A DNA stretch of 27,266 bases from an uncultured Oscillospiraceae bacterium (GCA_934589065.1 CAKTNN010000029.1:1-27266), one strand, 5' to 3'; shown: positions 10,344-19,176, counted from the first letter of the stretch. The notes: generated from the letters alone by a model not told the origin. Program-made: numbers and translations.

Positions 10344-10931
10344 TTATTCTGCCCACTCCGGGGAAGCCTCAAACCGGAGCGCTTTCCCTTTCCAGGGAAA
10401 GCAGAGCGCGGCGGAAAATAGCCGGGGCTCGGTCAGCTTAGAGCGGCTGCCATATTTGTGGTCCCCAACCAGGGGGTAGCCTCTGGAGGAAAACTGTACC
10501 CGAATCTGGTGGCTGCGCCCGGTTTCCAGAAAAACCCGTACCAGGCTCTCCGCTCCGGGACGAAGTACCTGGTAGGATAGCTTTGCTGCCCGAACACCGG
10601 CTCTGGGACGCTTGACTACAAACACCTTGTTTTTCCGGCTGTCCTTAAACAAAAGATCCTCCCAGACGCCATTTTCCGGTGGGCAGCCATGCACCAGGGC
10701 CAGATATTCTTTGTGAAACTGTCCCTGGGCGATTGCCCGGCTCAGGGCTGCTGCAGCAGGCTTGGTGCAGGCATAAACCATCAGCCCGGCGGTGCCCCGA
10801 TCCAGCCGGTGCACCGGCAGAACAGAAACGCCCAGCTGCGCCTGCAATGCCTGGGGAACATCGGTTTCGGAATCCATCCCTGCTTCTTTCCGGCAGACCA
10901 CAATGCCGGAATCCTGATAGAGTATTTCCAT
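10344..10931 (-). CDS. RluA-family pseudouridine synthase, short form without S4 domain
   Basis: This 195-residue protein isomerises uridine to pseudouridine in rRNA or tRNA. The catalytic motif HRLDRGTAGL is at 41-50, with catalytic Asp44, and the family C-terminal signature GRSHQIRVQFSSRGYPLVGD is present. It lacks an N-terminal S4 RNA-binding domain and is shorter than RluC or RluD, closer to RluA/TruC size; the target base cannot be read from sequence. AAGGAGGG lies 5 bases before the chosen ATG; an upstream in-frame ATG at 11078 would overlap the promoter zone of the divergent ABC gene and lacks support. It is transcribed alone, away from the ABC transporter gene. Confidence 0.9.
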   Translation of the reverse strand: MEILYQDSGIVVCRKEAGMDSETDVPQALQAQLGVSVLPVHRLDRGTAGLMVYACTKPAAAALSRAIAQGQFHKEYLALVHGCPPENGVWEDLLFKDSRKNKVFVVKRPRAGVRAAKLSYQVLRPGAESLVRVFLETGRSHQIRVQFSSRGYPLVGDHKYGSRSKLTEPRLFSAALCFPWKGKALRFEASPEWAE

Positions 10932-10954
10932 AACGGCCCTCCTTTGCTTTTGGT

Positions 10955-10983
10955 AGTATAGCATAGATGTCTGCTTTTTTCCA
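10955..10983 (-). promoter_or_regulatory. Possible promoter of the pseudouridine synthase gene
   Basis: On the minus strand TGGAAA (10978-10983) and TATACT (10955-10960) are 17 bp apart. Matches are moderate; position just upstream of the ribosome binding site supports it. Confidence 0.4.
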
Positions 10984-11008
10984 CCACCGGAAATATGGGA
11001 TTTCCCCT

Positions 11009-11037
11009 TTGCATATTCCACCAAAAGCTGATATACT
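11009..11037 (+). promoter_or_regulatory. Possible promoter of the ABC transporter gene
   Basis: TTGCAT (11009-11014) and TATACT (11032-11037) are 17 bp apart, 33 bases before the chosen start codon. The -35 match is weak. Confidence 0.45.
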
Positions 11038-11070
11038 ACAAAGAAGAATAACATGCAAAGGAGCATCCCC

Positions 11071-12834
11071 ATGACCACGGAAGAATATCGAAAGAAGAGT
11101 CCGCTGAGAATCTTTCTCCATTATTTTGGAAATCATAAGGGCCTGTTTACCCTGGACATCAGCTGCGCGGTGCTGATTGCCCTGATTGATTTGGCGTTTC
11201 CTCTGGTAACCAGAAAATCTCTTTACGATTTGCTGCCCAACGGAAAATATCAGGTGTTTTTTGCCCTGATGGCAGCGGCGATGGCTTTTTATATTCTGCG
11301 GGCGGGGCTAAACTACATTGTTTGTTATTTTGGCCACACCTTCGGTATCCGGGTAGAGGCGGATATCCGGGCAGATCTGTTTCGGCATATGCAGGAGCTG
11401 AGTTACGATTTTTACGATGAAAACCGCACGGGCCAGCTGATGAGCCGCCTGACTTCGGATTTGTTTGAGCTGACGGAGCTTGCCCACCACGGCCCGGAGG
11501 ACTTGCTGACTTCGGCGGTGACGATCATAGGCGCGCTGATCGTTATGGCGACCATCCGATGGGAGCTTGCTCTGGTGGTGGGAATTTTGGTGCCCATTTT
11601 CATTGCGGTGATTATGACTATGCGATCTAACCTTGCCAGAGTTTCTGTAGGGGTGAAGCAGAAAACGGGACACATCAATACGGAAATCGAGTCCAGCCTT
11701 TCCGGCATCCGCACTGCCAAGGCCTTTGGCAATGAGGAGGTGGAAATTGCCCGGTTCGATGCCGCCAATACGATTTACAAAACCTCCAAGCGGGCCTTCC
11801 ATAAGGCTATGGGGCGCTTTAACAGTGCCATGGAGCTGTTCCTTACCAGCATGAATGTGGCGGTTATTGCCATGGGCGGCTATATGATATTGAAAGGGAA
11901 GCTGGACTATCGGGATCTCATCACCTTCAGCCTGTATATTGCCACCTTTGTCAACCCCATGCGGAAGCTTTCCACCTTTTCGGAACTCTTTGCCAATGGA
12001 TTTGCAGGGCTGCACCGGTTTGTAGAGATCATGCGCACAGAGCCCACCATTCAGGACTGTGAAAACGCCGTTTCCCTCGCCGGCGTTCGGGGAGAGATTC
12101 AGGTGGATCATGTGTCCTTTGCCTACGATGGGGATTTGGCGGTGCTCCACGATGTGAGCCTGGATGTAAAGCCAGGGGAGACCATTGCCATTGTGGGCCC
12201 TTCCGGCGGGGGCAAGAGCACCCTGTGCCAGCTGATTCCCAGATTTTACGATGTGACCGGTGGAAAAATTGCCATCGATGGGGTGGATGTGCGGAACATT
12301 CAACAAAAAAGCCTGCACAAGACCATTGGCATTGTCCAGCAGGAGGTGTTCCTGTTTGCCGATACCATTCTGGAAAACATCCGCTACGGGCGGCCCGATG
12401 CTACGGATGAAGAGGTTATGGAGGCTGCCAAACGGGCGGAAATCTACGAGGATATCCAGGCCATGCCCCATGGGTTCCAGACCTATGTAGGGGAGCGGGG
12501 GACCCTGCTCTCCGGCGGACAGAAGCAGCGGGTAGCCATTGCGCGTATTTTCCTGATGGATCCGGCAATCCTGATCCTGGACGAGGCCACCTCTGCCCTG
12601 GATTCCGTTACGGAAGCAAAGATTCAGCGGGCCTTTGATACCCTGGCCCAGGGCAGAACCACACTGATTATTGCCCATCGCCTGAGCACCATCCGGGGCG
12701 CCAGCCGGATTGTGTCCATTTCCGATGGCTATATCACGGAGGTAGGCACCCACCAGGAGCTCCTGCAAAAGGGCGGCGTATATGCAGACCTGTACAACAC
12801 CCAGAATGCCCTGGCACTGGAAGATGTAAAATAA
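11071..12834 (+). CDS. ABC exporter half-transporter (permease fused to ATPase, MsbA/LmrA-like)
   Basis: This 587-residue protein joins a six-span type I exporter membrane domain (about 20-315) to one ATPase domain (about 340-580). Walker A GPSGGGKST is at 376-384, signature LSGGQKQR at 480-487, Walker B ILILDEATSALD at 500-511, and the H-loop histidine at 536. It should act as a homodimer, or as a heterodimer with a partner outside this locus, exporting lipids, peptides or drugs; the substrate is not inferable. The ATG at 11071 is preferred because AAAGGAG precedes it by 7 bases; another in-frame ATG at 11053 lies before that site. It is a single-gene unit between a divergent pseudouridine synthase and a shared terminator. 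Confidence 0.93.
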   Translation: MTTEEYRKKSPLRIFLHYFGNHKGLFTLDISCAVLIALIDLAFPLVTRKSLYDLLPNGKYQVFFALMAAAMAFYILRAGLNYIVCYFGHTFGIRVEADIRADLFRHMQELSYDFYDENRTGQLMSRLTSDLFELTELAHHGPEDLLTSAVTIIGALIVMATIRWELALVVGILVPIFIAVIMTMRSNLARVSVGVKQKTGHINTEIESSLSGIRTAKAFGNEEVEIARFDAANTIYKTSKRAFHKAMGRFNSAMELFLTSMNVAVIAMGGYMILKGKLDYRDLITFSLYIATFVNPMRKLSTFSELFANGFAGLHRFVEIMRTEPTIQDCENAVSLAGVRGEIQVDHVSFAYDGDLAVLHDVSLDVKPGETIAIVGPSGGGKSTLCQLIPRFYDVTGGKIAIDGVDVRNIQQKSLHKTIGIVQQEVFLFADTILENIRYGRPDATDEEVMEAAKRAEIYEDIQAMPHGFQTYVGERGTLLSGGQKQRVAIARIFLMDPAILILDEATSALDSVTEAKIQRAFDTLAQGRTTLIIAHRLSTIRGASRIVSISDGYITEVGTHQELLQKGGVYADLYNTQNALALEDVK

Positions 12835-12847
12835 AGGATTGAAAATA

Positions 12848-12879
12848 CCCCCGCTGTTGCAGCAGTGCAACGGCGGGGG
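12848..12879. terminator. Bidirectional terminator between convergent ABC transporter and GT8 genes
   Basis: A 14-position stem (12848-12861 with 12866-12879) with one G-T pair and a GCAG loop. It lies between the two convergent stops. T-rich sequence follows on both strands (TGTTTAATCTTT on plus, TATTTTC on minus). Confidence 0.8.
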
Positions 12880-12883
12880 ATGT

Positions 12884-13681
12884 TTAATCTTTGGTCAATT
12901 CTTCGTAAAATACTCCCAGCAAGCCAATGTAGTGGGGCAGCCACGGGCGGTTTTTGCCGCAGAAGTGAATAATAACGGTATGTTCCCGCACCCATTGCAG
13001 ATCATGCCTGGGGTGGACAGGGTTGGCGTTGTAGATGTTCAGAATCCGGTCGCTGAGGTTATATTTCTGGGTGTCCACCAGCCTGATTTTATCCGGGTAC
13101 AGCACCGTCAATAGGTCCTGATCCGGCAGAAGGAACGAATCCACCTTATTAAGGGCAGTTTCCCGAATGGCATCCATGGTGAGCGTTTCCCGCAGCGCGG
13201 AAAGATTCATTAAAAGCATGCCGGTGTTTACGTAGGGAACGCCCTCCGGAACCTTTAGCCTGCGGTCGTTAAAGCGGGTCAGGGCCTGACGGATATGGGT
13301 GCAGGCAATGTAGTAGCTGCCGGAAAAGTCGGTGTGATAGAGCTCTGCCAATGGGTTAATCACCAGAGTATCCACATCCAGGTAGAGAATGCGGTCCAGC
13401 TCCCGGGGCAGAAGCAGGGGGCAGGCCAGCCGGTAGTAGATCTGACGGGGGTAGCGGCTGCTTTCCGGAAATCCTTCAAAATCCTTTGGGTCAACCCGGA
13501 GAAAGTGGCAGGTAATGCATGGTGCAGCTCCCTGCTCGATGGCGGCAACATCCTCACCGGTTAGATCCGAATGGAGAATATAGGCATCATACCGGGATTC
13601 TCCGCCGTTTTTTGCGATGGAGCGGAGGCATTGCAGCAGCAAATCCCGGTATTTGGGGTTGATGCAGAACAGAAGGTTCAT
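12884..13681 (-). CDS. Family 8 glycosyltransferase (GT8)
   Basis: This 265-residue protein matches GT8, retaining transferases that use UDP-sugars (glucose or galactose donors are common). The metal- and nucleotide-binding DVD is at 102-104 in ILYLDVDTLV, YVNTGMLLMNL follows at 150-160, LPDQD at 185-189, and the closing HFCGKNRPW at 239-247 supplies the usual C-terminal metal-binding histidine. It is soluble and probably acts at the inner membrane face on envelope glycans. The start ATG overlaps the ftsH stop as ATGA, so it is translationally coupled to ftsH as the last gene of that operon. Confidence 0.92.
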   Translation of the reverse strand: MNLLFCINPKYRDLLLQCLRSIAKNGGESRYDAYILHSDLTGEDVAAIEQGAAPCITCHFLRVDPKDFEGFPESSRYPRQIYYRLACPLLLPRELDRILYLDVDTLVINPLAELYHTDFSGSYYIACTHIRQALTRFNDRRLKVPEGVPYVNTGMLLMNLSALRETLTMDAIRETALNKVDSFLLPDQDLLTVLYPDKIRLVDTQKYNLSDRILNIYNANPVHPRHDLQWVREHTVIIHFCGKNRPWLPHYIGLLGVFYEELTKD

Positions 13682-15492
13682 TTTTTCAGCAGCTCCATAA
13701 ATTCGTCCCCTGTGATGGTTTCCTTTTCATACAGGTAGCGGGACAGGGCTTCCAGCTGATCCCGGTGCTCTGTCAGCAGCTGCTTTGCTTTTTCATGCTG
13801 ACGCTTTACCAGCTCCACTACCAAAGAATCGATCTTTGTCTGGGTTTCGGTGGAGCAGGACAGGCTGGAATCGCCCCCAAGGTACTGGTTGGTTACGGTT
13901 TCCAGAGCCACCATGTCAAATTGGTCGCTCATGCCGTAGCGGGTGATCATGGCTCGGGCCAGCTTGGTTGCCTGCTCGATATCATTGGAAGCGCCGGTGG
14001 ATACGGCGCCAACGGCGATTTCCTCTGCGGCACGACCGCCGGTGAGGGTGGCAATCTTGTTTTCCAGCTCTTCCTGGGTCATCAGGTAGTGGTTACCCTC
14101 TTCTACCTGCATGGTGTAGCCCAGTGCGCCGGAGGTGCGGGGAATGATGGTGATTTTCTGCACCGGTGCGGAGTGGGTTTGCAGAGCGGCAACCAGGGCA
14201 TGGCCGATTTCGTGATAACTGACAGCCAGTTTTTCCTTGTCGGTGAGAATGGCGTTCTTCTTCTGGTAGCCTGCAATAACGGTTTCGATGGATTCCTCCA
14301 GGTCGGCCTGGGTGGCAAATTTCCGACCGTCCCGCACCGCCCGCAGGGCAGCCTCGTTGACGATGTTGGCAAGCTCTGCACCGCTGGCACCGGAGGCCAT
14401 CCGGGCAATGACTTCAAAGTTCACATCTTCAGCCAGCTTGACCTTCTTGGCATGAACCTTCAAAATGGCCTCCCGGCCTTTGAGATCCGGAAGCTCCACG
14501 GGAACCCGGCGGTCAAACCGACCGGGGCGGGTCAGAGCGGGATCCAAGGATTCGGGACGGTTGGTGGCGGCGAGAATCATCACGCCGGAGTTTCCTTCAA
14601 AGCCGTCCATTTCCGTAAGCAGCTGGTTCAGGGTCTGCTCCCGCTCGTCATTGCCGCCGTAAGCACCGCCGGAGCGCTTCTGACCGATGGCATCAATTTC
14701 GTCGATGAATACAATGCAGGGGGCTTTTTCCTTGGCCTGCTTAAAAAGGTCGCGCACCTTGCTTGCACCCATGCCCACAAACATTTCCACAAATTCCGAA
14801 CCGGAAATGGAGAAGAAGGGCACGTCTGCCTCACCGGCTACGGCCTTTGCCAGCATGGTTTTGCCCGTGCCCGGAGGGCCCACCAGCAGGACACCCTTGG
14901 GCATGGTGGCACCGATTTCTCGATATTTAGAGGGGTCATGGAGATAGTTGACAATCTCGGACAGGCTTTCTTCCGCCTCTTCCACACCGGCAACATCGGT
15001 AAAGCGAATGCCGTCGGAGGACTTGACGTAAACCTTGGCGTTGGATTTGCCCATGTTGAAGGACATGGCGTTGGGGCCGCCCATTTTGTCCATCATCTTC
15101 CGGGACATGAATTGACCCAGGGCAACGAAAAGAATCAAAGGCAGCACAAACGAGAGCAGTGCCGTCAGAAGGGGAGAGGTTTCCTCCACAATTTCGCTGC
15201 TGAATTTTGCACCGGCGTCATACAGACGCTGAGTTCTGTCCGGGTCTTCCATAAGGCCGGTTTTGAAAATCTGGGTTTCATCCTTGTTGGTGAAAAGAAT
15301 CTGGTTGTCCTCGATTTCCACGCGCCCGATATCCTTCTGCTCGGTCATGGACATGAAGGTGCCGTAATCCACTTCTTTGATTTTGGCATCGGCAATCATG
15401 GGCATGACAAGCCAGTTGAATACCAGCAGCAGAATCAGCACAATGCCGTAATAATAGACAAGTGGCTTTTTGGGCTGCTTAACTTCGTTCAT
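13678..15492 (-). CDS. ftsH: ATP-dependent zinc metalloprotease FtsH
   Basis: This 604-residue membrane protease unfolds and degrades misassembled membrane proteins and selected regulators as a hexamer. Order of features: short cytoplasmic N terminus, span at about 12-32, extracytoplasmic FtsH domain, span at about 108-128, AAA module with Walker A GPPGTGKT (205-212), pore motif FVGMG (238-242), Walker B VFIDEID (261-267), second region of homology TRPGRFDR (321-328), then the M41 protease with HEIGH (427-431) and likely third ligand D504. The usual HEAGH is HEIGH here, still a valid HExxH. It starts 3 bases after the CmpB-like gene's stop, with AAAGGAG inside that gene's end, and overlaps the GT8 gene by 4 bases. 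Confidence 0.97.
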   Translation of the reverse strand: MNEVKQPKKPLVYYYGIVLILLLVFNWLVMPMIADAKIKEVDYGTFMSMTEQKDIGRVEIEDNQILFTNKDETQIFKTGLMEDPDRTQRLYDAGAKFSSEIVEETSPLLTALLSFVLPLILFVALGQFMSRKMMDKMGGPNAMSFNMGKSNAKVYVKSSDGIRFTDVAGVEEAEESLSEIVNYLHDPSKYREIGATMPKGVLLVGPPGTGKTMLAKAVAGEADVPFFSISGSEFVEMFVGMGASKVRDLFKQAKEKAPCIVFIDEIDAIGQKRSGGAYGGNDEREQTLNQLLTEMDGFEGNSGVMILAATNRPESLDPALTRPGRFDRRVPVELPDLKGREAILKVHAKKVKLAEDVNFEVIARMASGASGAELANIVNEAALRAVRDGRKFATQADLEESIETVIAGYQKKNAILTDKEKLAVSYHEIGHALVAALQTHSAPVQKITIIPRTSGALGYTMQVEEGNHYLMTQEELENKIATLTGGRAAEEIAVGAVSTGASNDIEQATKLARAMITRYGMSDQFDMVALETVTNQYLGGDSSLSCSTETQTKIDSLVVELVKRQHEKAKQLLTEHRDQLEALSRYLYEKETITGDEFMELLKK

Positions 15493-15495
15493 ACG

Positions 15496-16251
15496 CTATA
15501 CTCCTTTGCTTTCGTTTTTGCTGTTTTGCAGTTTGTATTTTTCCAGTTTTTCCCGCATCTCCTTCAGACGCTCCTCCAGAGGATGCTCATCGTGGAAGGG
15601 ACGGAAGAAATTGTACTTGAAACGCTTGTTGCTCTCCTCGAAATTCTCCCGAATGTGTTTCTTGACGGCTTCGTACCGGACGATCATCCGGTTTTCCTCG
15701 GCGAAGGCCTTCAGCTTGACTACCAGGTTGGCGGAATGGCACACATCAATGATAAACACGCCGAAGAACATTCCGATAAAGAAGGAGAAAGCCAGGTTCC
15801 GGGACAGCCAATCCAGAGCATTGAGAATGTAGGGGTGAATGAAAAAATAGTACATAGCCCCAAGAACCGCCCAGAAGAAGGAGAACAGCGGACAGATCAG
15901 CCCCTGGATATTGCCCCACAGATTGGAGTAGTCCCACAGCATCACCTTAAAGTATTTCAGGCAGAAGATACCGGCGATGTACTCAATCAGGGTCATGCCC
16001 ACAGCCATTGCCAGGAAGAGCACGATTTTATTGAGAACCGGGTTTGTAATAACGCCGTACTCTTCCAGAGAGGCCAGCAGGTACAGGGTACATAGACCGA
16101 AGCCATAAATGGGAAGATAAGGGCCGGTACAGAAACCGGGATTTACCCATTTTTTATTGTGATGCACGATGTTCCGGAACAGCAGCTCCAGCACCCAGCC
16201 CAGCACACTGCCGACAAAAAACAGGTATGCCAGGGTCAGGAAAATGTCCAT
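15496..16251 (-). CDS. CmpB-like integral membrane protein (PF06541, putative ABC transporter permease family)
   Basis: This 251-residue protein has about five membrane spans, then a charged C-terminal tail (about 185-251) rich in Lys/Glu and probably helical. Family-like features are the opening span with VLGWVLELLFR, the glycine-rich loop NPGFCTGPYLPIYGFG, and a W-D-Y-S motif before NIQGLICPLFSFFW. The family is annotated as a putative ABC permease, but no function is established. The start at 16251 has GGAGG 8 bases upstream; an alternative ATG at 16266, which supplies that GGAGG, would add five residues. It is first in an operon with ftsH (3-base gap), suggesting an FtsH-linked membrane role. 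Confidence 0.82.
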   Translation of the reverse strand: MDIFLTLAYLFFVGSVLGWVLELLFRNIVHHNKKWVNPGFCTGPYLPIYGFGLCTLYLLASLEEYGVITNPVLNKIVLFLAMAVGMTLIEYIAGIFCLKYFKVMLWDYSNLWGNIQGLICPLFSFFWAVLGAMYYFFIHPYILNALDWLSRNLAFSFFIGMFFGVFIIDVCHSANLVVKLKAFAEENRMIVRYEAVKKHIRENFEESNKRFKYNFFRPFHDEHPLEERLKEMREKLEKYKLQNSKNESKGV

Positions 16252-16285
16252 AGAAAAAACCTCCATTTTTTATTCCTTTTCTACA

Positions 16286-16314
16286 GTTTTACCACGAAAA
16301 GTAAGGCTCGTCAA
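16286..16314 (-). promoter_or_regulatory. Probable promoter of the CmpB-like/ftsH/GT8 operon
   Basis: On the minus strand TTGACG (16309-16314) and TAAAAC (16286-16291) are 17 bp apart, about 35 bases before the start codon. Confidence 0.5.
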
Positions 16315-16425
16315 CCGGTTTTTTGCGTTTTTTGTGCTTAACAAATTGTTCATATACTGTTGAGATTTCCTTTAGCTTTCCCCGATAAAATAATAGCCAT
16401 TTGGAGATAGAAAGGGAACGGAAAA

Positions 16426-17466
16426 ATGCTGCATAAAAAGAAGCCGGGCAGGCGTCTTGCCAAGGAAAAGGTCAGGCAGTGGAAAAAGGCCCTGCGGGAA
16501 TACGATTCCATAACCGAGCACGATGTGGTGGGGCCGGAGGAAATGCAAAGCATTGCCCTCCTGGAAACCCTGGATGCCCAGCAGGCAGGCTTGCAGAGCC
16601 TATATGAGGATATGGCCCAGGCCCAGGAGCCGGAGGCTTTCGGCAAAGCGGTGATGGTTCGGCTTCGCTCCCAGCGGCGGGCGGTGGTGAATGTAACCAA
16701 AGCCAACCAGCAGCTGCTGGAAAACTACGATGAACTCTCTGCCCGATGGGATGACCTGACCCGGCAGCCCCATTTCCGGATGAAGCCCCCTGCAAACTCC
16801 GTAATCGATCTGGAGGAAACCCGCAGCGGGCACTTTGCTTCCGGCATGAACCTGTATAAGCTTTTGCTGGTGTGCTTCATCGGCTGCTTTGGCGGCGTGG
16901 TCATTGAGCTATTGTGGTGCCTGCTGACCAACGGCTATCTGGAAAGCCGATCCGGCCTGGTTTATGGGCCCTTCAATATGGTCTACGGGGCAGGCGCGCT
17001 GGTGCTGACCATTGCCCTGTACCGCTACCGGAACCGGGGCAAATGGCTGTCCTTCCTGGGAGGTTTCCTGGTGGGCAGCGCTCTGGAATACTTCTGCTCC
17101 TGGGCACAGGAGATGCTCTTTGGCTCTGTCAGCTGGGACTACAGCCACATGCCCTTTAATATCAACGGGCGCATCTGCCTGGTGTACTCTATTTTCTGGG
17201 GATTTCTGGGGGTGTTCTGGGTGAAGACTCTGTACCCTCTTATGGCGCAGCTGATTTTGAAGATTCCCAATAAGGTTGGCAAGATCCTCACCTGGGCGCT
17301 GACGGCGTTTTTCGTATTTGACTGTGTGGTGACCCTGGTCGCCGTATTCCGCTGGTCTCAGCGGGTAGACATGATTCCTGCGGCAAACGGTTTCTGGGCC
17401 TTTATCGACAGCCGCTTCCCCAATGCACGGATGGAGCGTATTTTTGCCAATATGGTGTTCCGCTAA
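16426..17466 (+). CDS. CmpB-like membrane protein (PF06541) with soluble N-terminal extension
   Basis: This 346-residue protein has a charged, helical N-terminal region of about 140 residues, without membrane segments, followed by about five or six spans. The membrane part repeats the signatures of the divergent neighbour: a span ending in ELLWCLLT, the loop GLVYGPFNMVYGAG, the SWDYS motif, and NGRICLVYSIFWG. It is therefore a paralogue of the gene at 15496-16251 with its charged extension on the other end. The ribosome binding site is poor (AAAGGG about 9 bases before the ATG), and I see no strong promoter in 16315-16425. Function is unknown; the soluble part may be an interaction module. 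Confidence 0.8.
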   Translation: MLHKKKPGRRLAKEKVRQWKKALREYDSITEHDVVGPEEMQSIALLETLDAQQAGLQSLYEDMAQAQEPEAFGKAVMVRLRSQRRAVVNVTKANQQLLENYDELSARWDDLTRQPHFRMKPPANSVIDLEETRSGHFASGMNLYKLLLVCFIGCFGGVVIELLWCLLTNGYLESRSGLVYGPFNMVYGAGALVLTIALYRYRNRGKWLSFLGGFLVGSALEYFCSWAQEMLFGSVSWDYSHMPFNINGRICLVYSIFWGFLGVFWVKTLYPLMAQLILKIPNKVGKILTWALTAFFVFDCVVTLVAVFRWSQRVDMIPAANGFWAFIDSRFPNARMERIFANMVFR

Positions 17467-17478
17467 AAGGCAAACCTA

Positions 17479-17507
17479 TTGTTTTTCGGAAAAAACTATG
17501 CTATAAT
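17479..17507 (+). promoter_or_regulatory. Extended -10 promoter of the DivIVA-like gene
   Basis: A perfect TATAAT (17502-17507) is preceded by TGC, making an extended -10. The -35 TTGTTT (17479-17484) is weak, at 17 bp spacing, as is common with extended -10 promoters. Confidence 0.75.
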
Positions 17508-17539
17508 AGAAAAAATTGTGAAAGACCGGAGAGAAAACT

Positions 17540-18112
17540 ATGAATCTGAATTTCCGCTCTTCCCTGCATGGTTTTAACCGGCAGGATGTGGCCCGGTATC
17601 TGGAATACCTGAACACCCAGCATACCGCCCAGCTGAACCAGCTGAATACCGACCTGGAAAACCTGCGCCAGAAGGCGGAAGAGCAGGATGCTTCCGGTCA
17701 GAGCGCCCGCATTCAGGAATTGGAAGAAAGAAATAAGGAGCTGGAAGCCCAGATCGCCGAGCTGACGGCTCAGCGGGATGAGGCCCTGCGGCAGCGGGAT
17801 GAGGAGCAGCGTATGGCCCAGGTGCAGCTTTCCGGGGCCAGACTGGATTCTAACCAGGAGCTGGAAGCCTACCGCCGGGCAGAACGGACGGAGCGAATTG
17901 CCCGGGAGCGGGCAAACCTTGTGTATGCCCAGACCGGCGCAGTGCTGACCCAGGCCTCTAATCGGGTAGAGGGGGCAATCCGTCAGGTTACCGGCATTTC
18001 CCAGCAGGTCAGCTCCCAGCTGGATACCCTGCAGGCTGCCATTTCTGCCAGCCGTCTGGCCCTGCAGGATGCGGCGGATACCATCAATCGGCTGAAGCCA
18101 AAACAGGAATAA
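17540..18112 (+). CDS. DivIVA-like coiled-coil protein
   Basis: This 190-residue protein begins with a short segment (residues 5-24, FRSSLHGFNRQDVARYLEYL) resembling the N-terminal DivIVA signature, where F and G residues precede a helix carrying DV. A long coiled coil rich in Glu, Gln, Leu and Arg covers about 25-125, and a second helical stretch runs to 185. DivIVA proteins gather at curved membrane and recruit cell-division, wall-synthesis or polarity factors. Here the N-terminal match is partial and the usual basic/aromatic membrane-insertion tip is not clear. GGAGAG lies about 8 bases before the ATG. It has its own promoter and a probable terminator, so it is monocistronic. It might instead be a generic structural coiled-coil protein. 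Confidence 0.65.
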   Translation: MNLNFRSSLHGFNRQDVARYLEYLNTQHTAQLNQLNTDLENLRQKAEEQDASGQSARIQELEERNKELEAQIAELTAQRDEALRQRDEEQRMAQVQLSGARLDSNQELEAYRRAERTERIARERANLVYAQTGAVLTQASNRVEGAIRQVTGISQQVSSQLDTLQAAISASRLALQDAADTINRLKPKQE

Positions 18113-18154
18113 TCCACCATACAGAAGTACCCGTCACTGCAAACGTAACTATGG

Positions 18155-18178
18155 TTGCCGCTTGCGGTGGCGGTTTTT
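18155..18178 (+). terminator. Probable terminator after the DivIVA-like gene
   Basis: TTGCCGC (18155-18161) pairs with GTGGCGG (18167-18173) through several wobble pairs and is followed by five Ts. The stem is modest, but the T tract and position fit. Confidence 0.5.
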
Positions 18179-18201
18179 CGTTAAGGGGAAGGAAGAAAAA
18201 T

Positions 18202-19176
18202 ATGCTGATTCGAGAACCGGACTTTTATCGGGCATTTTCCTGCATCGCGGGGCGCTGCCCGGATAGCTGCTGCAAGGAGTGGGACGTGGCGGTGGACGAG
18301 GAAAAGGCCGCCTTTTACCGCGCCCTGCCCGGCGCGCTGGGGGATAAGCTGCGCAAGGCGCTGATGGATGAGGACGGCACTACCTACCTAACGCTGGAGC
18401 AGGGGCGCTGCCCTATGTGGCGGGAGGATGGCCTGTGCCGCATTCAGGCAGAGCTGGGGGAAGACGCTCTGTGCAAAACCTGCCGGGAGTTTCCAAGGCT
18501 GACCCACGATTACGGCGCCTTTGTGGAAAAGGGACTGGAGCTCAGCTGTCCGGAGGCGGCGCATTTGATGCTCAGCCAGGACCGCTGGAACTGGATCGCT
18601 ACAGGGCAGCCGGAAGAAGGCGGGGAGGAAGCGGATGCCGATATGGCGCTTCTGCTGCAAACCCGTGAAACGGCTATGACGCTTACCCAGGAGGAGCACC
18701 CTCTATCCACCCTCCTGCTCTATGGAATTTATGTCCAGGAGCTGCTGGATGGGGTGGAGAAAACACCCTTTGATCCGGCGGCAATCCCGGATTTTCCGGG
18801 GAATGGGAATATGGATGAATTTTTGCAGGTGTTCCGGGGTTTGGAAATTCTCACCCCCGGCTGGAAGGCCCGGCTGGATGCTCCAAAGCCGAGAAAGCTG
18901 CAGCGGGAGGATCGGGCCATGCTGCGTTACCTGATTTCCCGCTACCATCTCCAGGCCATTTCGGACTTTGAGCTGGCTGCCAGGATGAAAATGCTGACGG
19001 CGGAGGTGCTTCTGGTGTGCCTTTTGGGCGGCAGCCCCGTGGAAACGGCCCAGCTTATGTCCAAGGAGATCGAAAACGATGCCGAGAATGTGGATGCCCT
19101 GCTGGATGGCGCTTACACCCTGCCGGGGCTGACCGACGGGAATCTGCTGGCGCTCTTCCGGCAGGTGGAGGGGTAA
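18202..19176 (+). CDS. FliB-family cysteine-rich protein (annotated as flagellin lysine-N-methylase)
   Basis: This 324-residue protein has the cysteine pattern of the FliB family: CIAGRCPDSCCKEW near residue 13, RCPMW and GLCRIQ near 72-85, LCKTCREFPR near 94-103, and ELSCPEAA near 115-122. Such clustered cysteines suggest bound iron-sulfur or zinc. FliB was named for methylating flagellin lysines, but many clostridial members sit, as here, away from flagellar genes, so the substrate may be different. The ATG at 18202 is preferred to 18151 because GGAAGG precedes it and the family starts near this point, and because the longer form would overlap the terminator hairpin. No promoter stands out. 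C-terminal residues 150-324 are helical and not recognised. Confidence 0.78.
   Translation: MLIREPDFYRAFSCIAGRCPDSCCKEWDVAVDEEKAAFYRALPGALGDKLRKALMDEDGTTYLTLEQGRCPMWREDGLCRIQAELGEDALCKTCREFPRLTHDYGAFVEKGLELSCPEAAHLMLSQDRWNWIATGQPEEGGEEADADMALLLQTRETAMTLTQEEHPLSTLLLYGIYVQELLDGVEKTPFDPAAIPDFPGNGNMDEFLQVFRGLEILTPGWKARLDAPKPRKLQREDRAMLRYLISRYHLQAISDFELAARMKMLTAEVLLVCLLGGSPVETAQLMSKEIENDAENVDALLDGAYTLPGLTDGNLLALFRQVEG

Noticed and set aside
10045..10356. 103-codon open frame on the minus strand
   Set aside because: It spans the rluA-type terminator, the perfect purF promoter and the leader terminator, has no ribosome binding site, and shows no family features.
11308..12870. 520-codon open frame on the minus strand
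   Set aside because: Antisense to the ABC transporter, whose Walker and signature motifs define the true frame.
13765..16095. Very long open frame (776 codons) on the plus strand
   Set aside because: It is antisense to ftsH and the CmpB-like gene, whose motifs are unambiguous. The translation is low-complexity Gly/His-rich, typical of an antisense shadow in GC-rich coding DNA.
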